The notes beneath the pieces were generated by a model. That model did not search any database, was not told the DNA's origin, and saw only the letters and a program-made list of their open reading frames with translations. Source: Ralstonia thomasii (lineage in GTDB: Bacteria > Pseudomonadota > Gammaproteobacteria > Burkholderiales > Burkholderiaceae). Taken from it: DNA of 64,000 nucleotides. Shown here one piece after another: positions 43,065 to 52,608 of this stretch. The stretch is from the NCBI RefSeq assembly GCF_958405895.1, contig NZ_CATZAR010000012.1, one strand, 5' to 3'. Each line of letters opens with the position of its first letter. Position 1 is the stretch's first letter. Both the position numbers and the translations under genes were made by a program.

Positions 43065-43463
43065 CTAGTGCGGGTAGTACTCCAACTCCGCAATGCGCGC
43101 CCGGATTGCCTCGACGTTCAGCCCTTCGATATCGGGGCTCGCCATCGAGCCGCTGTCTGCCCGCCACGGCGCATTGTCGGCCGCCTTCTGGGCATTTCGA
43201 TAGGCGAGCCACGCACGCTGCGCGTTGCGGATGGCCTCGCGCGATACGGGGTCGGACTTGCGCATCACGGCCTGATACAGCGTGTTCATCTGCCGGTCGT
43301 AGGCTTGGTAGGCGGTGTGCGTGCACTCGGTCATGCCGGCCGTGGTCTCGCCGCGCGGGGTCTTCAGGCATTGCTCCAGCGCGTCGTCGATGGGGTCGGC
43401 AGCCGAGGCGGCCAGGGGCAGCAGCGCGGCCGCAAGGAATAGCGTACGTACGACCCCGCGCAT
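43065..43463 (-). CDS. LprI/DUF1311-like secreted protein
   Basis: This 132-residue protein (from 43463) has a signal peptide (VVRTLFLAAALLPLAASA) and a DUF1311 domain with paired cysteines (EQCLKTPRGETTAGMTEC) and AQRAWLAYRNAQ. DUF1311 includes LprI, a lysozyme-inhibitor lipoprotein family. In-frame ATGs exist at 43535 and 43523, so the signal peptide might be longer. It is monocistronic. Confidence 0.7.
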   Translation of the reverse strand: MRGVVRTLFLAAALLPLAASAADPIDDALEQCLKTPRGETTAGMTECTHTAYQAYDRQMNTLYQAVMRKSDPVSREAIRNAQRAWLAYRNAQKAADNAPWRADSGSMASPDIEGLNVEAIRARIAELEYYPH

Positions 43464-43755
43464 ACGCTGGGCGGCGGGATCGTGTGTTGGGCAGGTCTGG
43501 CGGGTGTGCGTGGGAAGGGCCATTGCATACCTCATCGTTTTTACGGCGGGGTGGTTGCCATGGTAGGAAAAGTCTTCCCGTGCCGCACGGGGCGTGGATG
43601 CTGCGTGCCCTCATCCTGGCCTCTAGGCCATCTCGCCTAGCCAAAGGCTGATAACGCGAACGCGGCGCCCGTTCTATACCTACGGTGTTCGGCCATGCGC
43701 GGCCGTGGCGGCTTTGTCGCGGCGCTTGCCTTGGCCATCATCCAGGAGGCAAACC

Positions 43756-44061
43756 ATGCGCATGCTCGTCAACGTGCGGATTCCGCACGAACCCTTCAAC
43801 ACTTATGTGCGCGATGGCTCCATCGCCGAGTTGATTCCGCGCGTGATGGCCGAGTGCAAGCCCGAAGCTGTCTACTTCACCGAGCAGAGCGGCCACCGCG
43901 GCGCGGTGCTCATCGTGAATGTGGAATCGGCCTCGCACATACCAGCGTTGGCCGAGCCGTGGTTTCTGCTGTTCAACGCAGACTGCGAGTTCCGTATTGC
44001 GATGAGTGCCGAGGACCTGCAAAAGGCGGGGTTGGCGGAGATCGGCACCCAGTGGAAATGA
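43756..44061 (+). CDS. Conserved hypothetical protein (101 residues)
   Basis: The protein begins MRMLVNVRIPHEPFNTYVRDG and has strands around VYFTEQSGHRGAVLIVNVES and a helix at the C-terminus. The pattern suggests a small alpha-beta sandwich of the dimeric barrel type. No active-site motif can be named. GGAGG precedes 43756. It is convergent with chrA. Confidence 0.6.
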   Translation: MRMLVNVRIPHEPFNTYVRDGSIAELIPRVMAECKPEAVYFTEQSGHRGAVLIVNVESASHIPALAEPWFLLFNADCEFRIAMSAEDLQKAGLAEIGTQWK

Positions 44062-44083
44062 GGTCACGCCCGGGCGCGTTGTG

Positions 44084-45256
44084 TCATCGATGCAGCAGCG
44101 GATACAGCCCCAAGCCAAGCAACGCTGCCCCCGCCACGATCACCGGCTCGGGTAGCTTCTTGAACTTCACCAGCAGCAACACCGTCGCCACGGCCAGCAG
44201 CGCCGTCGGCACATCGACGATGGAGCGCTTGGCCAGCACGATCACCGCGCCAGTAATGGCGCCCACGGCCGCTGCTGTTACGCCATCGACAAAAGCAAGG
44301 ATGGCTGGCAGCTTGCCGTATTTCTTGAAGTACGGCGCCGGCAGAATGGTGAAGAGGTAGCAGGGCAGAAACGTGCCAAGCGCAGCCACGCATGCGCCGG
44401 GCAGGCCCGCCACCAGGTAGCCGATAAAGCCGACGGTGATGACCACCGGGCCGGGCGTGATCATCGCCACGGCCACCGCGTCGACGAACTGCTTTTCGTT
44501 GAGCCAGTGGTGCTCCGTGACCACGCCGCCGTAGAGGAACGGCACGATGGCCAGCCCCGAACCGAACACGAACGCACCGGCCTTGGCGAAGAACGCACCA
44601 AGTTGCGAGAGCAGCGGCCAGTCGAGCGTGCCCAGCATGCCGCTGGCCGCGGCAACCGGGGCGGCGGCCACCGCGTTCATGCGGCCCTGGCGCAGCCACC
44701 TGGGCGGTGCGCGCCAGAACCACACCAGCACACCCGCCGCCAGAAACAGCCAGGCCACCTCGGATTCAGTCACGACCGTCACCGCCGCCAGCAACAGGTA
44801 GACGGCCCACAGCAGCTTGTCCTTGCCGACGCTCTTGGTGGTGAGCTTGTGCGCGCTGATGGCGATGATGCCGATCACTGCGGCACCCACGCCGTAGAAC
44901 ACCGATTGCATCCAGGTCAGCCCGCCAAAGCGTACATAAGCCCAGCCCAGCGCCACCACCATCAGGAACGAAGGCAGCACGAACGCAAGGCCGACCAGCG
45001 TGGCGCCGACGATTCGGTAGTGCACATAGCCCAGGTAGATGGCCAGTTGCGCGGCCAGCGGCCCCGGCGCGAGCTGGGCGAGCGCAAGACCTTCCTTGTA
45101 GTCGGCCTCGGTGATCCACTGCCGGGTGTCCACCAGGTCGCGGCGCATGTAGCCTGCCAGCGCAACGGGGCCGCCAAAGCCGAGCGCGCCAAGCCGCAGG
45201 AAATACAGCAATAGTTGCCGCAGCGTGTAGGTGGGGCGTTCGGGAGCAAGGTTCAT
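44084..45256 (-). CDS. chrA: Chromate transporter ChrA (long-chain CHR)
   Basis: This 390-residue membrane protein has the two homologous CHR halves. The first carries FLRLGALGFGGPVALAGYM and LAQLAPGPLAAQLAIYLGY; the second carries FFAKAGAFVFGSGLAIVPFL and AMITPGPVVITVGFIGYLVAG. It exports chromate using the proton gradient. It lies 26 bases downstream of chrB, forming a chrBA operon. Confidence 0.95.
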   Translation of the reverse strand: MNLAPERPTYTLRQLLLYFLRLGALGFGGPVALAGYMRRDLVDTRQWITEADYKEGLALAQLAPGPLAAQLAIYLGYVHYRIVGATLVGLAFVLPSFLMVVALGWAYVRFGGLTWMQSVFYGVGAAVIGIIAISAHKLTTKSVGKDKLLWAVYLLLAAVTVVTESEVAWLFLAAGVLVWFWRAPPRWLRQGRMNAVAAAPVAAASGMLGTLDWPLLSQLGAFFAKAGAFVFGSGLAIVPFLYGGVVTEHHWLNEKQFVDAVAVAMITPGPVVITVGFIGYLVAGLPGACVAALGTFLPCYLFTILPAPYFKKYGKLPAILAFVDGVTAAAVGAITGAVIVLAKRSIVDVPTALLAVATVLLLVKFKKLPEPVIVAGAALLGLGLYPLLHR

Positions 45257-45282
45257 GAGTTGCCTGTCATGGGTGAAAGCCG

Positions 45283-46245
45283 TCAGGGTTTCCGGCTGCC
45301 GGAAAAATGCACGTACAGCGAGTCGAGCACGGTGCCGATCTCTGCGAGCAACGCATCGTCATCTGCCAGCCGTTTGCGGGCGCCCGCCAGGATGGCTTCG
45401 AACCCGCCGGCTTCAGGCGTGGCCGCGCCGCCCACGTCGAGCGCATGCACCATGGCGCCCAGCCGCGCGAGCCCCGGGTTGTCATCGAGCCCAAAGCTGG
45501 CGATGAGCACCTCGAACGAAACGCGCTCGCCAACATGCGTAAAGGTGGCACCGTCAAAGTCGAAACCTAGCGCTTCTGCTGGGCAATCGGCCGGGCTGTC
45601 GAGCCACAGGAACCGGGCGTGCGGGTCGATGAAGCGCTGGATGAGCCAAGCGCTGGCAACGCGGTCCACCCACAGGTGCCGGCGGGTTGCCCACAGGCGG
45701 CCCTGGTGCTGCGTGGGATCACGCCGGGGGATGTCGCCCGCCGCGGCACGCGGTTCGCCCGGCGAGTGTGTGGCTTCGGCCGCCGCAGCAAAGTCGCGCC
45801 ATTGCGCATCGGCACGCACGGTCGCTTCATTGGAGAAAAAGTCGATCTTGCGGATGGCTTCGTAGGCGCGGGCATGGCGGCGCAGAAGCCGGTTGCGCTC
45901 GGCGGTGGGCAGGTCGGGGAGCGTCTTGCGCGCCTCAGACAGCTCGGCCAGCCATTCTGCGTAGTCTGGCGTGCGGTCGAACAGGGCGCGGTAGGCCGCG
46001 TCTTCCGCCGCATCGCCGGCTTGCACGCGCAGCACCCATGCCTGGCCGTTTTCCTGCAGCGTCTCGTCTGCCAACTCGTTGAGCTGTGCCGCATGCTCGG
46101 CACGCGCAGGCAGCAGGTAGACGCCATCGCGCAACGCCGCACAGCCGATCGCCTTGATGGCGCGCCAGATACGCATGCGCGCGGTGGCGCGGGCGGTGGG
46201 TAGGCTGACGATCAGCAACAACCAGGAATCGGGGGAGGCGGTCAT
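45283..46245 (-). CDS. chrB: Chromate resistance protein ChrB
   Basis: This 320-residue protein has the N-terminal ChrB region (SWLLLIVSLPTARATARMRIW and GVYLLP), a helical middle, and the C-terminal ChrB domain with RRHLWVDRVASAWLIQRFIDP. ChrB is a chromate-sensing regulator of chrBA and may also have a small redox-linked role. Start at 46245 is preferred over 46269. The inverted repeat at 46284-46299 lies upstream of both starts. Confidence 0.9.
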   Translation of the reverse strand: MTASPDSWLLLIVSLPTARATARMRIWRAIKAIGCAALRDGVYLLPARAEHAAQLNELADETLQENGQAWVLRVQAGDAAEDAAYRALFDRTPDYAEWLAELSEARKTLPDLPTAERNRLLRRHARAYEAIRKIDFFSNEATVRADAQWRDFAAAAEATHSPGEPRAAAGDIPRRDPTQHQGRLWATRRHLWVDRVASAWLIQRFIDPHARFLWLDSPADCPAEALGFDFDGATFTHVGERVSFEVLIASFGLDDNPGLARLGAMVHALDVGGAATPEAGGFEAILAGARKRLADDDALLAEIGTVLDSLYVHFSGSRKP

Positions 46246-46283
46246 GACGGCAGCATAGGCGTGCGTCACAACCGCTGCAATGT

Positions 46284-46299
46284 TGTAGAGATTGCTACA
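46284..46299. promoter_or_regulatory. Inverted repeat upstream of chrB
   Basis: TGTAG, six bases, CTACA form a dyad 39-54 bases upstream of the chrB ATG and end one base before the stop codon of the neighbouring gene at 46300. It is a candidate ChrB operator. Confidence 0.45.
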
Positions 46300-47349
46300 T
46301 TAGCGCGGCGACAGGCCCATGGCTTTCACCAGGAACGCGTTGACGTCGGCCTCGGCGCGTTTGGCTTGCTCCAGGTTGGCGCCAGTGGAGACACCCCGGG
46401 TGGTGCAGCGCGTGTAGTCGGCCTGCATGGCCTGGAGGTTGGCGTACTTCTCGCCGCCTGGCAGCCGGTAGTACGCATCGTGCTGCACGTCGATCAGGGT
46501 CTGCGGGCAATCGCGCGCCGTAGTCGCACCTGGGAAGTACTTGAAGTACGCACGCGTGTTGTCGAAGTCGTGATACGCGCCGGGGTACACGTGCATCTCC
46601 ACGGTCTGCCCATCACGCTGCATGATCTCCGCGGCGTTGCGGCAGAACTGCGCGGGTGTGTAGTCGTCTTTCTCGCCCAGCGCGAGCATCAGCGGGGCGC
46701 CGGTCAGCGGTGGCGGCGGGATCTCCCACCAGAGCGCCGAGCACCCGGGGTAGAAGCCGATGAGCGCTGCAAACCGCGTGTCGTCATCGATGACGCCTTT
46801 GCGGAACGCGTCGAGCGTCATGTCCAGTGACACACCACCGCCGCGCGAGAACCCGATCTGGCCGATGCGCTTCGGGTCGATCCGCGGGTCGGTGCTCAGC
46901 AGCTTGAGCGCGAACAGGGCATCGGCGTCGTTGGCGGCGGGGTTCAACTGCGATTGGTTGTCCATCGTATTGGCAATGCCGCGTGGGCCAAACGAATCCA
47001 CCACGAACGCGGCCATGCCCATCTGGTTGAACAGCCGCACCCACCGGTCGACGTCTTTCTGCTGCGGCCCGGCCGAGCCGTGCGAGATCACCATCGCTGG
47101 CACCGGGCCCTGCAGGTTCTCGGGCAGGTACAACGTGCCCCAGACGGGCGTGGGCGTCTTGGCGAACTTGCGATGCACCAGCTCCCATTTGCTCTTGGGG
47201 GTGACGCTGTTGAAGTGGATGCGGCCGGTGGGTTGTGCCGAGAGATCGCTGACGATTTGCTGCGCCGATGCGGGCGCGGAGATCAGCGCCATGACGGAAA
47301 CAACGCGGAACAGGCGGCGCAACAAGCCGACGGTCGAGAGCCTTCTCAT
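46300..47349 (-). CDS. Dienelactone-hydrolase-family protein, exported
   Basis: This 349-residue protein has a signal peptide ending SAPASAQ and an alpha/beta hydrolase fold: VISHGSAGP (oxyanion), GFSRGGGV (nucleophile Ser), GEKDDYTP (Asp) and AYHDFDN (His). The tail from about residue 290 is helical. DLH-family proteins hydrolyse lactones or esters; the nucleophile is serine rather than the cysteine of true dienelactone hydrolase. The start at 47349 begins the signal peptide. It has no obvious operon partner. Confidence 0.78.
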   Translation of the reverse strand: MRRLSTVGLLRRLFRVVSVMALISAPASAQQIVSDLSAQPTGRIHFNSVTPKSKWELVHRKFAKTPTPVWGTLYLPENLQGPVPAMVISHGSAGPQQKDVDRWVRLFNQMGMAAFVVDSFGPRGIANTMDNQSQLNPAANDADALFALKLLSTDPRIDPKRIGQIGFSRGGGVSLDMTLDAFRKGVIDDDTRFAALIGFYPGCSALWWEIPPPPLTGAPLMLALGEKDDYTPAQFCRNAAEIMQRDGQTVEMHVYPGAYHDFDNTRAYFKYFPGATTARDCPQTLIDVQHDAYYRLPGGEKYANLQAMQADYTRCTTRGVSTGANLEQAKRAEADVNAFLVKAMGLSPR

Positions 47350-47426
47350 GAGGGATCCTGGCGGTGGGGCGGAGGTGGTGATTGTGCGCTTGTGGGTAGC
47401 GGGATTCCACACAACACCGGCCCCTC

Positions 47427-48389
47427 TCAATGGCCGGGCAGCTCGGCGCCCCACGCCGCCGTAACGTTGCCGCCGAGCCTCCATTCAGAGAATGGGCGGC
47501 GCGGCGCAATCAACGCAGGCAGCCTCGGGTCTCGCACGTGGGCGTAGTAGGGCTCCATCCAGCACAACTCATCCTGGAGGGTCCATGGAAACAGCGCCTG
47601 CTTGATCGGCGTGATTTTTTCGAAGCTCGCCGGGTCAACCACCGCATTGATCACAAGGTTCGCCAGGCGGCCGATGGCGTGGCCGTTCTCCCGGTACAGG
47701 TCGATATGGCGCCGCTGCACCAGCTCGGCGGCAAACACCAGCGGAATGAGCGCGAACGTGTGGTAGTGCAGCGCACGGTCCCCGCGCTTGACCTCGCGTG
47801 CGAGCGCGCCGTCCGGGCCGATATCGCGGATGCCCTCGCGAATGCGCAGGAGTCCGGAGTTGATCAGGTCGCTGTTGTCGGTTGCGGTGCCGATGGCAAT
47901 CAGGTTGAGGCCGGCCCAATACACCAGATTGTTATGCAGATGATTGATCGCCTCGGCGTTGCGGGTGGCGATCGCAATGCGTTCGAGCCACGGTGCAATC
48001 GCGTCGAGCTGCGCTTGGTTTCGCTTGCGGATGTCGCTTGGCATACGCAGCAGCACCATGGCGAAATCCGTTCCGGCCCACGATCGTTCGTAGTGGCCCT
48101 GATAGCCGGAAATCTTGCCCATCAGCGCATCGGCATCGGCCCAGGTTCGAAGCTGGCTCAGCACGCACGTCCAATCGCCCTTGTCGGCTGACGCGTTGAG
48201 TTGCGCGATGAAATTGCGCATCGGTTTTACGTCGCGCGCGTAGCCGGCTGCGTCGTCGTAAAAGCCGGGGGGATCGATCGTCTGGACGGGTGCGGGAATC
48301 TCACAGGCGCGGGCCGCATGCACCAAGCCGAAGCCTGCGCCGACGGCCAGCGAAAGAGCGAACAACGTTCGAAGGTAAGCGCGACGCAT
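47427..48389 (-). CDS. Alginate-lyase-like (PL5-type) periplasmic protein
   Basis: This 320-residue protein has a signal peptide (RTLFALSLAVGAGFGLVHAARA) and a helical body with family signatures of poly(mannuronate) lyase: HNNLVYWAGLNLIAIG, RALHYHTFALIPLVFAAE and WMEPYYAH near the C-terminus. GGAGG precedes 48389. Without an alginate biosynthesis cluster nearby, it is more probably scavenging or defensive. The substrate is not proved. Confidence 0.72.
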   Translation of the reverse strand: MRRAYLRTLFALSLAVGAGFGLVHAARACEIPAPVQTIDPPGFYDDAAGYARDVKPMRNFIAQLNASADKGDWTCVLSQLRTWADADALMGKISGYQGHYERSWAGTDFAMVLLRMPSDIRKRNQAQLDAIAPWLERIAIATRNAEAINHLHNNLVYWAGLNLIAIGTATDNSDLINSGLLRIREGIRDIGPDGALAREVKRGDRALHYHTFALIPLVFAAELVQRRHIDLYRENGHAIGRLANLVINAVVDPASFEKITPIKQALFPWTLQDELCWMEPYYAHVRDPRLPALIAPRRPFSEWRLGGNVTAAWGAELPGH

Positions 48390-48531
48390 TTCAACCTCCG
48401 GGGCGGGGCGGCAAAGGACGGCAGACGGGGGAAGACCGGAGCGGGCGGGCTTGCGAGAGTCGATGCCCGCACACGCAAAACGGCGTGGTTCGCGGTGGCG
48501 TTGACGGGGGTTACAAACGGTAGCGACTATG

Positions 48532-48557
48532 AAAAAGAGCCGCATCGAGCGGCTCTT
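48532..48557 (-). terminator. Terminator after the ABC transporter operon
   Basis: AAGAGCCGC (48535-48543) and GCGGCTCTT (48549-48557) form a stem with a 5-base loop, and A-rich sequence at 48532-48536 gives the U-run on the minus strand. It follows the ATPase stop at 48581. Confidence 0.7.
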
Positions 48558-48580
48558 CTGACGTCAGCGGCAACGTGTCC

Positions 48581-49954
48581 TTACTGCGCGTTATCCCCAT
48601 CGTCCTGCGCCTCACGCTCTTCGCGTTCCTCGCGCTCTTCACGGGGCAGGGTGAGCATGCCGGTGTTGTATACGTACTCGTACACCTCGCCGTAGCGGCC
48701 CCATTCGATGCCGATCTTGAGCACGCGCTCGGCTTCTTCGGGCTTGAGGTACGCCTCCAGCTCGCGCAGCACATGCTCTTCGCGGATCTCGCCGTCTTCG
48801 TTGGCTTCCAGCTCGGCGCGGATGTGCGCGGCCAGGGCCACGCGCTCCAGCAGCTTCTGGCCGAACAGCACCTTGCGCTCGGGCGGTTCGGTTTCCATGT
48901 AGGTCTTGCCGAACGGCGTGACGATGATGTCGCCGCGCTCGATGGTGGCCAGTTGCAGCAGGGCCAGCGCTTCGCAGGCGGGCAGCAGGTCGTCGTCGGT
49001 CACGCCGGCTTCTTCTGCCAGGTGCGGCAGGTCGGCGCGGCCGTTGAACGGCGCTTCGACCAGCAGGTCCAGAATGGCCTCCATCTGGCCGATCTCGGCA
49101 TCGGGCAGGCGGTAGGCAAGCTGCTCGGCAGCGGGCTCCACGCCCACATGCACGCCCACGCGCTCCGGCGATGTCATCAGCCCATACACTTCGTCGATAA
49201 GGTTGCGCACCGCGGCGGAATCTCGGTTGCGGGGGCGCGGGAACGGCACGCGCACCTCGGCGCGGATGCGCCCCGGATCGCTCGAGAGGATGACGATGCG
49301 GTCCGCCATCATCACCGCCTCTTCAATGTTGTGCGAGACGATCAGGATGCTCTTGATATTGGTGCGGCGGTCTTCCCACAGGTCGAGCATTTCGTCGCGC
49401 AGGTTTTCGCCGGTCAGCACGTCGAGCGCCGAGAACGCTTCGTCCATCAGCAGCAGGTCGGGTTCGGTCACCAGCGCGCGCGCAATGCCCACTCGCTGGC
49501 GCATGCCGCCCGAGAGTTCGCGCGGCAGGGCGCTGTTGAAGCCCGACAGGCCGATGAGGTCGATGGCCTGTTCGGCCCGCTCCTCACGCTCGGCCTTGGG
49601 CACACCTTGCGCTTCCAGGCCCAGCTCCACGTTCTGCTGCACCGTCAGCCACGGGAACAGCGCAAACGACTGGAACACCATCGCAATGCCCTGCACAGGG
49701 CCGCTGTACTCGCGCCCGCGAAACAGCACCTGGCCGCGATCGGCGCGCACCAGGCCCGCCATGATGCGCAGCAACGTCGATTTGCCCGAGCCCGACTTGC
49801 CGAGCATGGCGACGATCTCGCCCTGGCGCAGGTTGAGGTCCAGGCCTTCGAGCACGGCACGGTCGGTGTGGTCTGCGGTGCGGAAGATCTTCGAGACGCC
49901 GCGCAGCTCCATGACGCTTTCAGCGCTCGGGCTATGGGTGCTGGTGGTAACCAT
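48581..49954 (-). CDS. ABC transporter ATPase with AAA-associated C-terminal domain
   Basis: This 457-residue ATPase has Walker A GKSGSGKST, Q-loop FQSFALFPW, signature ELSGGMRQRVGIARAL, Walker B LLLMDEAFSALD and switch His in IVSHN. The FPWLTVQQN motif marks the nitrate/sulfonate/taurine group. The C-terminal 200 residues form an AAA-associated regulatory domain ending in a charged Glu/Arg tail. It pairs with the double permease at 50031. The substrate is not identified. Confidence 0.87.
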   Translation of the reverse strand: MVTTSTHSPSAESVMELRGVSKIFRTADHTDRAVLEGLDLNLRQGEIVAMLGKSGSGKSTLLRIMAGLVRADRGQVLFRGREYSGPVQGIAMVFQSFALFPWLTVQQNVELGLEAQGVPKAEREERAEQAIDLIGLSGFNSALPRELSGGMRQRVGIARALVTEPDLLLMDEAFSALDVLTGENLRDEMLDLWEDRRTNIKSILIVSHNIEEAVMMADRIVILSSDPGRIRAEVRVPFPRPRNRDSAAVRNLIDEVYGLMTSPERVGVHVGVEPAAEQLAYRLPDAEIGQMEAILDLLVEAPFNGRADLPHLAEEAGVTDDDLLPACEALALLQLATIERGDIIVTPFGKTYMETEPPERKVLFGQKLLERVALAAHIRAELEANEDGEIREEHVLRELEAYLKPEEAERVLKIGIEWGRYGEVYEYVYNTGMLTLPREEREEREEREAQDDGDNAQ

Positions 49955-50030
49955 GTGTGTTCTCAGCTAAATAAGGTCGTCTTAGAACGTGCTCAAGATC
50001 GGGGTGCGCAGTAGGATCAGGAGCCTGTTC

Positions 50031-51815
50031 TTACAGGCGGGTGCGCTCTTGGGCGATGTCGTACAGGCGGTTCCACAGCAGCCGGTTGAAGCCGACCACG
50101 AACAGGCTCATCACGGCAATCCCGAGCGCAATGCGCGGGAAGTCGCCCTTGGCCGTCATCTCGGCGATGTAGCTGCCCAGGCCCGTTGCCACCAGCGTGC
50201 GATCACCCCAGGACACGTATTCGGAGACGATGCTGGCGTTCCATGAGCCGCCGGCGGCCGTCACCAGACCCGTGAGCAGGTTGGGGAACACCGCGGGGAT
50301 GAGGAAGCGCTTCCACAGCAGCCAGCCGCGCAGGCCGAAGTTGCGGGCGGCCAGTTTCAGTTCGGTCGGGATGGCCGAGGCGCCGGCAATCACATTGAAC
50401 AGGATGTACCACTGCGTGCCGAAAATCATCAGCGGGCTCAACCAGATCTCGGGGTTGAGCGCGAAGCGCGCGATGAGCATCACCGCCAGCGGGAACATCA
50501 GGTTGGCCGGGAACGCCGCCAGGAACTGCGCCACCGGCTGGGCGATGCGGGCCACGTTCGGGTTCAGGCCGATGCGAATGCCGATCGGCACCCAGACCAG
50601 CGCAGCCAGCGCAATCAGCAGGATCACGCGCACCATGGTCAGGAAGCCGAGCCAGAAGACGTGGCCGACCTCGGCCCAGCCCACCTCGGAGCGCACGAAC
50701 TGCAGCACATGCGCCACCGCCACCAGCGCGGCCAGGATGATGATCACATCGGCCACGCGGTGCGACCACGGGAAGCGCGGCAGGAATCCGTTGCCGCCGG
50801 CCGCGGTGGGGCGCGTGCGCTCGGCACCCCAGGAAAGCGTGCGCTCGGCCAGCGCGGCGGTGCGCTCAAGCAGCGCCTTGACCCACTCGGAGCGGCGCAG
50901 CAGGTCAAGCAGCCACGATTGCGGCTCGCGCTCCGACGACATCGCGTCGAAGCGGAAACGGTCCGCCCAGGCAATCAGCGGGCGGAACAGCAGCTGGTCG
51001 TACAGGATGATGCCGATCAGCATCGCCAGGATGGCCCAGCCGATGGCCGGCAGGTTCTGCTGCTGGATCGCCAGTGAGATGTACGAACCGATGCCCGGCA
51101 GCTTGATGTCGTGGCCCGACACCGAGATGGCTTCCGACGCGACCACGAAGAACCAGCCGCCCGACATCGACATCATCATGTTCCACAGCAGGCCCGGCAT
51201 GGCGAACGGCACTTCCAGGCGCCAGAACCGCTGCCACTTCGACAGGCGGAACACCGTAGCCGCCTCTTCCAGGTCAATCGGGATGGTGCGAAACGATTGG
51301 TACAACGAGAACGCCATGTTCCACGCCTGCGACGTGAAGATGGCGAAGATGGCCGCGCACTCCACGCCCACCAGGTTGCCCGGAAACAGCGCAATGAAGC
51401 CCGTGACCGTGATCGATAGGAAACCCAGCACCGGAATCGATTGCAGGATGTCCAGCGCCGGGACCATCACCTTCTCGGCCGTGCGGTTCTTGGAGGCGAT
51501 GGCCGCAAACGCGAACGAGAACGCCAGCGACGCGCCCAGCGCCAGCAGCATCCGGATGCTGGTGCGCAGCAGGTAATAAGGCAGTTCAATGACGTCGAGG
51601 CTGACGTCCAGATGTTCGCCGGGCGTGTAGGGCACGTTCATCTGCTTGGCGGCATACGCCACGAGCACGATGGCGGCCAGGATGATCGGCAGCAGCGCCA
51701 GGTCAAACCGGTTGGGCGGCGCCGTCAGCAGGTTGCCGAAATTGACGCCAAGGTTGGTACCGAAGGTGGTACCCAAGCGGCCCCGGATGGTGGTTTCGTT
51801 GTCGTTCTGCTGCAT
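50031..51815 (-). CDS. ABC transporter permease, fused double BPD domain
   Basis: This 594-residue inner-membrane protein carries two binding-protein-dependent permease domains in one chain. The EAA-like loops are EEAATVFRLSKWQRFWRLEVPFAMPG in the first and KLAARNFGLRGWLLWKRFLIPAVFP in the second. It therefore replaces a dimer. The ATPase gene is 76 bases downstream. No substrate-binding protein is in this operon; the orphan SsuA-like protein at 13856 has a matching family. Start at 51815 (MQQNDNETT) was chosen as the family-like start. Confidence 0.85.
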   Translation of the reverse strand: MQQNDNETTIRGRLGTTFGTNLGVNFGNLLTAPPNRFDLALLPIILAAIVLVAYAAKQMNVPYTPGEHLDVSLDVIELPYYLLRTSIRMLLALGASLAFSFAFAAIASKNRTAEKVMVPALDILQSIPVLGFLSITVTGFIALFPGNLVGVECAAIFAIFTSQAWNMAFSLYQSFRTIPIDLEEAATVFRLSKWQRFWRLEVPFAMPGLLWNMMMSMSGGWFFVVASEAISVSGHDIKLPGIGSYISLAIQQQNLPAIGWAILAMLIGIILYDQLLFRPLIAWADRFRFDAMSSEREPQSWLLDLLRRSEWVKALLERTAALAERTLSWGAERTRPTAAGGNGFLPRFPWSHRVADVIIILAALVAVAHVLQFVRSEVGWAEVGHVFWLGFLTMVRVILLIALAALVWVPIGIRIGLNPNVARIAQPVAQFLAAFPANLMFPLAVMLIARFALNPEIWLSPLMIFGTQWYILFNVIAGASAIPTELKLAARNFGLRGWLLWKRFLIPAVFPNLLTGLVTAAGGSWNASIVSEYVSWGDRTLVATGLGSYIAEMTAKGDFPRIALGIAVMSLFVVGFNRLLWNRLYDIAQERTRL

Positions 51816-52002
51816 CTTGGATAACCGGGACGGAAACCGCGGACGAAATTTGGGCGCCTCAAGGCCTGGGCCGAGGCGCAATACATGGCGTGCGGGGCTG
51901 GGCGCGGTGCTTTGCGAAAGCGTTGCTTGGCACCCGGCGGCAAGCCGCCTAGTTTACCTTGCGTAACGTCAGAGCCCGCCGCGCGGTTGTCAGTCTGACG
52001 AC

Positions 52003-52023
52003 GTCACATTCCAGAAATGTGAC
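52003..52023. promoter_or_regulatory. Perfect 8-base inverted repeat before acylphosphatase
   Basis: GTCACATT, five bases, AATGTGAC form a 21-base dyad between the permease start and the acylphosphatase start. The size and symmetry suit an operator for a dimeric regulator. Confidence 0.5.
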
Positions 52024-52091
52024 AGAGATACGACAGCGCCGGTTTGTCATGTTTTATCCAACACATCGCCCGGTTGCTTCGGAGACCCGCC

Positions 52092-52379
52092 ATGGCCGTC
52101 ATTGCGCAAGTGATCATTACCGTACAGGGCCGTGTGCAGGGCGTGGGCTATCGCGCCGCGTGTGTCCAGCGCGCCCGCCTGCTGGGTCTGCGCGGCTGGG
52201 TACGCAATCGCCGCGACGGCGCCGTCGAGGCCTTCCTGGCCGGCCCCGAGGCCAATGTGCTGAGCATGCGGGAATGGATGTGGGAAGGGCCGGACAGCGC
52301 CCAGGTCACGCAACTGGACGTAATCACGGGCGATCATGAGGCGCCCGTACCGGGTTTTGAGATCCGCCCGACGGTGTAA
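52092..52379 (+). CDS. acyP: Acylphosphatase
   Basis: This 95-residue enzyme has the acylphosphatase signatures GRVQGVGYRAAC, with the substrate-binding arginine, and WVRNRRDGAVEA, with the catalytic asparagine. It hydrolyses carboxyl-phosphate bonds such as carbamoyl and acetyl phosphate. GGAG precedes 52092. It is monocistronic and divergent from the ABC transporter. Confidence 0.93.
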   Translation: MAVIAQVIITVQGRVQGVGYRAACVQRARLLGLRGWVRNRRDGAVEAFLAGPEANVLSMREWMWEGPDSAQVTQLDVITGDHEAPVPGFEIRPTV

Positions 52380-52554
52380 TTTGGGCAATCAACGGACACG
52401 GATTCGACACGAAACGAGGGCAGCCAATGGCTCCAGGACGCAATGAAAACCGCGCGCAGCCTGGGTGGCGTTGCCCGCATGGATCGCGCAGGCAGGCGGC
52501 TTGCACTGCCTGTTCCGCGCGCTCTTCTGAACGTCTGAACGCGCATTGACGGAA

Positions 52555-52581
52555 AAAGGGCGACCGCGCAGGCCGCCCTTT
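52555..52581. terminator. Terminator between acylphosphatase and ppk2
   Basis: AAAGGGCG (52555-52562) and CGCCCTTT (52574-52581) form a stem with A-rich sequence on the left and T-rich sequence on the right. It lies 28 bases past the ppk2 stop on the minus strand. Confidence 0.65.
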
Positions 52582-52608
52582 CTTTCGCTGACGGGAGGTA
52601 CCGGCTGA

